Of a DNA stretch of 5,325 nt, positions 1 to 5,325 are shown piece by piece. The notes under the pieces are model-generated. The model was not told the DNA's origin, made no database searches, and saw nothing but the letters and a program-made list of their open reading frames with translations. The translations under genes and the position numbers were made by a program. How positions within the stretch are numbered: position 1 is the first letter of the stretch; every line of letters begins with the position of its first letter. Origin of the DNA: an uncultured Clostridiaceae bacterium (lineage in GTDB: Bacteria; Bacillota; Clostridia; TANB77; CAG-508); NCBI GenBank assembly GCA_905198755.1, contig CAJKDR010000071.1, positions 1 to 5,325 on the forward strand. The letters are read 5' to 3'.

Positions 1-68
1 ATAAAATATATTATTGCATTCAATGGATTAATATATTTTATTAATCCTGTAGTATTTAAAAAATTCAT
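1..68 (-). CDS. Start of an unidentified gene downstream of polC (partial, runs off left edge)
   Basis: An ATG at 68-66 follows the polC stop codon by 25 bases and opens a frame with no stop to the window edge (22 complete codons, beginning MNFLNTTGLIKYINPL). A GAGGAAAG ribosome binding site at 80-73 sits at normal spacing, which is the main reason to believe it. The close spacing on the same strand suggests it shares the polC transcript. The visible residues are rich in Ile, Leu, Asn, Phe and Tyr, with only one charged residue (Lys). That would fit a membrane or secreted protein, but 22 residues are too few to assign a family. It does not resemble the usual acidic start of RimP, the gene that commonly follows polC in Firmicutes. 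A chance short open frame in AT-rich DNA is the alternative. Confidence 0.6.
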   Translation of the reverse strand, partial: MNFLNTTGLIKYINPLNAIIYF

Positions 69-72
69 TTAT

Positions 73-80
73 CTTTCCTC
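73..80 (-). promoter_or_regulatory. Ribosome binding site of the gene downstream of polC
   Basis: The minus strand reads GAGGAAAG, with the AGGA core 7 bases before the ATG at 68-66. It lies in the short gap after the polC stop. It is the main support for a third gene starting here, and argues that the polC transcript continues rather than ending at polC. Confidence 0.65.
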
Positions 81-93
81 TCTATATGTATTT

Positions 94-3000
94 CTACACA
101 AATAGACTCATCTGATTGCTTTGTGTCATTCCATCCAAACAACCAAATTTTTTTAATAATTCTACAACTGATTTTCCAATTTTTGCTCTTTGTTGTAATT
201 CATCTATACACATAAACTCACCATCTTTTTTTGCTTCATCAATACTTTGTGCTGCAACTGTTCCTAAACCAGGTATACTGTTTAACGGTGGTCGTATGCC
301 ATCTTCTTCTAATATAAATTTTGTTGCATGGGATTTGTATAAGTCAATCGGCAAGAAATTTATTCCTCTTTCGTACATTTCTAAAACAATTTCTAAAATT
401 GCATACACATTTTTATCTTTAGTTGAAATGCTATTTCCTTGTAGCTCTAACTCTTTCATCTTGTTTTTTACTTTTTCTTTTCCAAATATCATACATTCAC
501 TATCAAATTCATCTGCTCTTATTGTAAAATATGCTGTATAATACGCAGCTGGTTTATGCACTTTAAACCAAGCAATTCTAAAGGCATTTGTAACATATGC
601 TGCAGCATGTGCCTTAGGAAACATGTATTTAATTTTTTCACAAGATTTAATATACCAATCTGGCACATTGCTTTCTTGCATTATTTCTTTATATTTGGCC
701 CATTGTTCTGGATCTTTTAAAGCTTTTCCTTTACGAACTGTTTCCATTATTTTAAAAGATGGTTTTGGAGGTACTCCTTGTTTAATTAAATACAACATAA
801 TATCATCCCTAGTACAAATTGCTTCTTGAAGTGTTATTGTACCAGCATCTATTAAGCTTTGAGCATTTCCAAGCCACACATCTGTACCATGTGATAATCC
901 AGATATTCTTAGCAATTCTTCAAAAGTTGTTGGTTTTGTATCAACTAGCATTCCTCTAACAAACTTAGTACCAAATTCAGGAATTCCAAAACTACCAACC
1001 TCAGAATGTATTTGTTCTGGAGTAACTCCCAAGGCTTTTGTCGAACTAAATATTGACATTGTTTCTTTATCATCAAGTGGTACTTTTGTAGGATCTATTC
1101 CTGTTATATCAAAAAGCATCCTTATCATAGTTGGATCATCATGTCCTAGTATGTCTAGTTTTAACAAGTTTTGATCTATTGAGTGATAATCAAAATGTGT
1201 TGTTATTATGTCCGAATTTGGATCATCTGCCGGATGTTGTACTGGTGTAAATTCATATATTTCTCTTCCTTTTGGTACAACTATAATTCCACCTGGATGT
1301 TGTCCTGTTGTTCTTTTTATTCCTGTACATCCTTTTGATATTCTTGCAACTTCTGCATTATTTACAGGTATTTGTCTATCTTCATAATATTTTTTTACAT
1401 ATCCAAATGCTGTCTTATCTGCTACTGTTCCAACTGTTCCAGCTTTGAAAGTTGTTCCTTTACCAAATATAACTTCTGTATATTTGTGTGCTTTAGCTTG
1501 ATATTCGCCAGAGAAGTTAAGGTCAATATCAGGCTCTTTATCTCCGTCAAAGCCTAAGAAAGTTTCAAATGGTATATCCATTCCATCTTTATCTAATCTA
1601 TGTCCACATTTTGGACATTGTTTATCTGGTAAATCGAATCCATTTTTATACCCATAATCTGTAAAATCTGAATACTTGCAATTTGGACATCTATAATGTG
1701 GTGGCAAAGAATTTACTTCTGTTATACCTGTCATATTTGCAACAAATGAAGACCCAACAGAACCCCTAGAACCAACTATATATCCATCTTCGTTTGACTT
1801 CCAAACTAATTTTTGAGCAATTATATACATAACTGAGAATCCATTTTTTATAATAGAATTCAGTTCTTTTTCTAGTCTGTCTTCTACTATCTTAGGTAAT
1901 TCTTCACCATATAGTTCATGTGCTTTACTATAAGCTATTTTTTTTATCGTTTCTTCACATCCAGGTATATGTGGAGGACATTTTTCTGGTGAAATTGGTG
2001 ATATTCTTTCACACATATCTGAAATTTTATTTGTATTTGTTACAACAACTTCATAAGCCTTTTCCATTCCTAAATATTCAAATTCTTCTAGCATTTCATT
2101 TGTTGTTCTTAAATAAAGTGGTGCTTGTTGATCTGCATCATCATATCCTTGACCTGCTTGTAATATTCTTCTATATATTTCATCTTGTGGATCCATAAAA
2201 TGTACATCACATGTAGCTACAACTAATTTATTTAATTTTTCACCTAGTTCTACAATTTTTCTATTAATGTCTTTTAATGCTTCTTTGTCTGCAACAGTTC
2301 CATTTCTTATCATAAACTCGTTATTTCCTAATGGCTGTATCTCTAAATAATCATAATCTCTTGCTATATTTTCTATTTCTTCTTCATCTTTTCCTGCAAC
2401 AATTGCCCTATATAATTCCCCTTGTTCACATGCACTACCTAGCATTAGTCCTTCTGAATACTTTTTATATAAACTCTTAAGTATTCTAGGTTTTTTATAA
2501 AAGTAATGTAAATGTGAAAGAGAAACCAACTTATATAAATTTTTTAGTCCGACATAATCTTTAGCTAATATAATTGCATGATATGCTGGTAACTTCTTGT
2601 ATGCATCTTTAGCAAAATTATCATCTGCTGCTACTTTATCGATATCATTTACTGTTTTTGCTTTTCTTTCTTTTAACATTTTTGTCATAACATTAAAAAC
2701 TTTTACTGTTGTATCAACATCATCTAAAGCTCTATGTGCAACTTCTACTTTAATTCCTAAATTGTCAGCGATAATGCCTAATTTATATTTTTTATAATTA
2801 GGAAATAAATCTTTTGCTAATCTTAATGTATCTAAGTATGTATTTTCTAATTTATAACCTAATTCTGCTGCATTATGCTTTAAAAATCCTATATCAAAAT
2901 CAGCATTATGTGCTACTAAAACGCTGTCTCCAACAAATTCCAAAATTTTTGGAAATACCTCATCAATTTTTGGTGCATCCTTTACCATGTCATCTGTAAT

Positions 3001-4500
3001 TTTTGTTACCTCCACAACTTTATATGGAATAGGTTTCTCTGGATTAACAAAAGTTTCAAAGCAATCTATTACTTCGCCATTTTTAATTTTCATTATTCCT
3101 ACTTCTGTTATTTTTTCTGTTCTAAAAGATAATCCTGTAGTTTCTAAGTCTAATACACAATAAGTTGTATCTATATCTTGTCTCTTAGGATTTGATACAA
3201 TAGGTACCTTGTCTGGAACTAAGTAAGCTTCGACTCCATAAATTATTTTCATATCTTTATTATCTCTTCCTAATAATTTATGTGCATCTGGGAACGCTTG
3301 TACTACTCCATGATCTGTTATCGCTATCGATTTCATTCCCCAACTCATTGCTCTTTTTATTAAATCCTTTGCAGATGTAACTGCATCCATTTGGCTCATT
3401 TGTGTATGCATGTGTAGCTCTACTCTTTTTTCTTTTGCGTTGTCCATTCTTTTTTCTTTTTTTCTACCTGGTGTTTCTATTATTACATTAGCTATAACAC
3501 CTAATTCTTTAGCAAATGAATCAAATTGTGCTGTTCCAGATATTTTTACACCTTTTGCATTTTTTAGTCTTCCTGTAACTTCTTTCATTTTTTCAGGTAC
3601 AACAAAAGATTTACAAGTAATAGTACTTGTTCCATCATATAAATCAAACATAACTAAAAACTTTCCACTTTTTAGTTCTCTTGAATCCATATTTATTATT
3701 TCACCTTCAAGTGCTATCTTTCCACTATCTATACTTAAATCTTCTACTTTAACTAATGTCTCTTTTATATTTAAAGATCTTCCTAATATTAAAGGTGTAT
3801 TTTCCTTTGGTTCTTCTGGTACTGGTTCTGCTGGTTCTTTTACTGTATTCTCATTTTTTACTGCCTTTTTAGGTTCATTATTAGTTTCATTTTTCATTTC
3901 TGGTGTATTTTCTTGTTTTGTTTGTTTAGGCTTTTCTTCTTCCCATGTTATTTCTTGTTCTGCTAATTCTATTGCCATTCTCTCTATTCTTTTTGTATTT
4001 TCTTCGTATTTTTTTACTAATTCTTTGTCTATATTTTCTGTTATTTTTATTTTATATTCTTTATTATAAAAATCTAAAATAGATTTTTCAATTATTTTAT
4101 CAAATCCACTTGCAACAAGAAAATCTTCTCCTTTAACGGCAAGCTTTATAAGAATATTTTTCTCATTTATCTCAGCACTGTTATTGATTAATATTGCCTT
4201 TGTTAACGGATATTTCACATTTATATAAGCTATAATATTCTCCCATTCGTTTTTTATATTAAATTCTGTATTTCTTTCTATTTTTATTTGTGCATCCTTA
4301 ACAGAAAATCTACTTTTCAAGTAATTCTCTAAAGAATAAATATTTTTCAAATTTATTCTTTCATCAGATGCTAAATCTAACAATAGCTTATTAGATTTTT
4401 TATATAAATTTGCATTTTTTATATATGAATTTAATAATTCTTCTTCTGAATTAAAATCAGGAAATACTTCTCTTAATTTTTTCAATTGTTGTTCATTCAT
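94..4500 (-). CDS. polC: DNA polymerase III alpha subunit, PolC type (Gram-positive replicative polymerase with built-in 3'-5' exonuclease)
   Basis: This is the catalytic subunit of the cytoplasmic replisome, extending DNA and proofreading it. The 1468 residues slightly exceed the ~1440 usual for Bacillus and Staphylococcus. Domain order, by approximate residue: N-terminal domain 1-185; charged linker 186-238; OB fold 239-345; first PHP half 358-440 (HMHT at 363-366, TDHG at 395-398, E424); DEDDh exonuclease 446-610 (D451, E453, D536, H589, D594); second PHP half 630-770 (H641, C691, D765, H767); polymerase core with SRGSVGSS at 911-918, zinc-binding cysteines 938/941/962/965, catalytic D991, D993 and D1116, and TTGQHPGG at 1064-1071; fingers signature around 1294-1325; helix-hairpin-helix near 1402-1424; C-terminal clamp-binding QMSLF at 1463-1467. 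The ATG is supported by an AAGGGAG site 10 bases upstream and by an in-frame TAA six codons upstream. The stop is TAG. The gene is intact, with no frameshift. Domains and residues are read from the sequence; their roles come from known PolC and DnaQ families. Confidence 0.99.
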   Translation of the reverse strand: MNEQQLKKLREVFPDFNSEEELLNSYIKNANLYKKSNKLLLDLASDERINLKNIYSLENYLKSRFSVKDAQIKIERNTEFNIKNEWENIIAYINVKYPLTKAILINNSAEINEKNILIKLAVKGEDFLVASGFDKIIEKSILDFYNKEYKIKITENIDKELVKKYEENTKRIERMAIELAEQEITWEEEKPKQTKQENTPEMKNETNNEPKKAVKNENTVKEPAEPVPEEPKENTPLILGRSLNIKETLVKVEDLSIDSGKIALEGEIINMDSRELKSGKFLVMFDLYDGTSTITCKSFVVPEKMKEVTGRLKNAKGVKISGTAQFDSFAKELGVIANVIIETPGRKKEKRMDNAKEKRVELHMHTQMSQMDAVTSAKDLIKRAMSWGMKSIAITDHGVVQAFPDAHKLLGRDNKDMKIIYGVEAYLVPDKVPIVSNPKRQDIDTTYCVLDLETTGLSFRTEKITEVGIMKIKNGEVIDCFETFVNPEKPIPYKVVEVTKITDDMVKDAPKIDEVFPKILEFVGDSVLVAHNADFDIGFLKHNAAELGYKLENTYLDTLRLAKDLFPNYKKYKLGIIADNLGIKVEVAHRALDDVDTTVKVFNVMTKMLKERKAKTVNDIDKVAADDNFAKDAYKKLPAYHAIILAKDYVGLKNLYKLVSLSHLHYFYKKPRILKSLYKKYSEGLMLGSACEQGELYRAIVAGKDEEEIENIARDYDYLEIQPLGNNEFMIRNGTVADKEALKDINRKIVELGEKLNKLVVATCDVHFMDPQDEIYRRILQAGQGYDDADQQAPLYLRTTNEMLEEFEYLGMEKAYEVVVTNTNKISDMCERISPISPEKCPPHIPGCEETIKKIAYSKAHELYGEELPKIVEDRLEKELNSIIKNGFSVMYIIAQKLVWKSNEDGYIVGSRGSVGSSFVANMTGITEVNSLPPHYRCPNCKYSDFTDYGYKNGFDLPDKQCPKCGHRLDKDGMDIPFETFLGFDGDKEPDIDLNFSGEYQAKAHKYTEVIFGKGTTFKAGTVGTVADKTAFGYVKKYYEDRQIPVNNAEVARISKGCTGIKRTTGQHPGGIIVVPKGREIYEFTPVQHPADDPNSDIITTHFDYHSIDQNLLKLDILGHDDPTMIRMLFDITGIDPTKVPLDDKETMSIFSSTKALGVTPEQIHSEVGSFGIPEFGTKFVRGMLVDTKPTTFEELLRISGLSHGTDVWLGNAQSLIDAGTITLQEAICTRDDIMLYLIKQGVPPKPSFKIMETVRKGKALKDPEQWAKYKEIMQESNVPDWYIKSCEKIKYMFPKAHAAAYVTNAFRIAWFKVHKPAAYYTAYFTIRADEFDSECMIFGKEKVKNKMKELELQGNSISTKDKNVYAILEIVLEMYERGINFLPIDLYKSHATKFILEEDGIRPPLNSIPGLGTVAAQSIDEAKKDGEFMCIDELQQRAKIGKSVVELLKKFGCLDGMTQSNQMSLFV

Positions 4501-4510
4501 TACTACTTTT

Positions 4511-4517
4511 CTCCCTT
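4511..4517 (-). promoter_or_regulatory. Ribosome binding site of polC
   Basis: The minus strand reads AAGGGAG, a strong Shine-Dalgarno match, separated by 10 bases from the ATG at 4500-4498. It lies wholly in the rseP-polC gap and fixes the polC start. An in-frame TAA at 4518-4516 rules out a longer N-terminus. Confidence 0.85.
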
Positions 4518-4536
4518 AACAATTGTTTAAACAATT
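4518..4536. repeat. Nested palindromes across the rseP stop codon, next to the polC ribosome binding site
   Basis: AATTGTTTAAACAATT at 4521-4536 is a perfect 16-base palindrome centred on the rseP stop codon. It overlaps a second perfect palindrome, AACAATTGTT, at 4518-4527. The heptamer AACAATT therefore occurs twice on the plus strand (4518-4524 and 4530-4536, 12 bases apart) with its inverse between them. In RNA the larger one could fold as a 6-bp A/U-rich stem with a UUAA loop, ending three bases before the AAGGGAG of polC. It has no T-run and almost no GC, so it is not a terminator. Whether it acts as an operator, an RNA structure or nothing is inference. Confidence 0.55.
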
Positions 4537-5325
4537 CTCAATATATCATTGTAAGTAACATAGATTGATAATGCAATAAGTATTGCAAATCCTAACATTT
4601 GTAATTTAATTTCTAATTCTTCTTTCATTGGTTTTCTACGTATTGCTTCTACTAAATAAATTACTACTTTTCCTCCATCTAATGGTGGAAAAGGTAATAA
4701 ATTTGTTAATCCTAATGATAATGATATTAATGCTAACATATAAATGTATTCATATAAACCAGATGTATTAACAACTATATTTGATATTCCTACTATTCCA
4801 ACCATTTGATTAGCAGATATCTTTCCTGTAAACATTTCTTTTAAATTATCAAATATTGATAATACAAAATCTTTTGTATTTGATAATCCATAACTAACTT
4901 TATTAGCAAATGTACTTTCAGTATTTTTAAATACAATACCTAAATAATAATTATTTACTGTATTAGGATGTACATTGCACTCTATTGTTTCATTATTTCT
5001 TTTTAACTCTAGTTTTATTTCTTCAGTATCTGATTTTTGTATAAGTTCTAATGTTTTATATAAATCATTTTCAGTATCAATATCATTAACACTAATTATA
5101 ATATCATTTTCTCGTAGCCCACTTTGTTTTGCTGGTGAATTTTCTTCTATTCCTGCAATTTTAGGTATCATGTCTTTATTATTATTTTTAGAAAAATAAA
5201 TTCCTATATCTTTAGTCTTTATGTTAGTTGGCTGTAATTTTAAATTAATTATTTCATTATTTCTTTCAAGTGATATAGTTAATTCTTCTATATTATCTTC
5301 ATTTAAATATTTATTTACATCATAT
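4527..5325 (-). CDS. rseP: RIP metalloprotease (site-2 protease, RseP/RasP family), C-terminal part, 5' end outside window
   Basis: This membrane-embedded zinc protease family cuts transmembrane substrates such as anti-sigma factors and leftover signal peptides. The frame stays open to the right edge, giving 265 visible codons before TAA. An ATG at 5171-5169 is internal: no Shine-Dalgarno precedes it, and the 51 codons upstream continue a PDZ fold. Visible order: the tail of one PDZ domain (codons about 8-44), a second PDZ domain (about 52-133, with the loop SPAKQSGL), a linker, a likely transmembrane segment (about 192-210), the family motif NLLPFPPLDGG at about 208-218 whose Asp (4677-4679) is the expected third zinc ligand, then a final membrane helix (about 241-257) ending in TYNDILRIV, much like the end of Bacillus RasP. 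The HEXXH active-site half is not in the window. It lies 26 bases before polC and is probably co-transcribed. The family call is firm; the natural substrate cannot be told from sequence. Confidence 0.93.
   Translation of the reverse strand, partial: YDVNKYLNEDNIEELTISLERNNEIINLKLQPTNIKTKDIGIYFSKNNNKDMIPKIAGIEENSPAKQSGLRENDIIISVNDIDTENDLYKTLELIQKSDTEEIKLELKRNNETIECNVHPNTVNNYYLGIVFKNTESTFANKVSYGLSNTKDFVLSIFDNLKEMFTGKISANQMVGIVGISNIVVNTSGLYEYIYMLALISLSLGLTNLLPFPPLDGGKVVIYLVEAIRRKPMKEELEIKLQMLGFAILIALSIYVTYNDILRIV

Noticed and set aside
25..47. Inverted repeat with 9-bp arms (GGATTAATA / TATTAATCC) and a 5-base loop just after polC, a candidate terminator
   Set aside because: The stem has only two G-C pairs and no T-run follows it on either strand. 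It lies within codons of the next gene, behind a good ribosome binding site. Stems like this arise readily by chance in DNA this AT-rich.
116..541. 141-codon open frame on the plus strand
   Set aside because: It is antisense to the well-conserved PolC C-terminal region, including the fingers and helix-hairpin-helix part. The conservation belongs to the minus strand, and the translation resembles no known protein.
3148..3150. The exonuclease domain inside the PHP domain as a possible foreign insertion
   Set aside because: A DEDDh exonuclease interrupting PHP is the defining normal architecture of PolC, and the surrounding codon use does not change.
3410..4069. 219-codon open frame on the plus strand
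   Set aside because: It lies entirely antisense to the polC N-terminal region. Its Phe/Ser/Leu-rich translation is the expected mirror of Lys/Glu/Asn-rich coding on the other strand, and it has no recognisable domain.
5169..5171. ATG as the start of a 214-residue protease
   Set aside because: There is no Shine-Dalgarno upstream, the frame stays open for 51 more codons to the window edge, and those codons encode recognisable PDZ sequence. It is an internal methionine.

Overview
The window is AT-rich (roughly 30% GC by eye) and carries three genes, all read from the minus strand and tightly packed. It looks like a low-GC Gram-positive chromosome, most likely Clostridia. The main evidence is a full-length PolC-type DNA polymerase III (the Firmicute replicative type), with strong purine-rich Shine-Dalgarno sites, A/T-ending codons and a RseP/RasP-type protease next door. 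I cannot name the species.

In the direction of transcription (right to left), the layout is as follows. (1) 5325-4527 holds the C-terminal 265 codons of a site-2 intramembrane protease (RseP/RasP family). The gene enters from the right edge and its HEXXH half lies outside the window. (2) A 26-base gap contains a perfect palindrome next to the polC ribosome binding site. (3) 4500-94 holds an intact polC of 1468 codons with every expected domain and catalytic residue. (4) A 25-base gap carries a ribosome binding site. (5) 68-1 holds the first 22 codons of an unidentified gene that leaves the window at the left edge. There is no gene-free stretch longer than 26 bases.

The spacing suggests one operon. 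polC copies and proofreads the chromosome. The neighbouring protease belongs to the membrane-protein and envelope-stress machinery that sits near polC in many Firmicutes (dxr-rseP-proS or ispG-polC-rimP-nusA). Here rseP abuts polC directly, and the next gene does not begin like rimP, so the locus differs from the common order.

This is essentially a housekeeping region and I see no sign of a new defence, mobile or RNA system. The points most worth a second look are the palindrome at the rseP/polC junction, the tandem PDZ domains of the protease, the complete metal-ligand set in the PolC PHP domain, and the altered gene order with its unidentified downstream gene.
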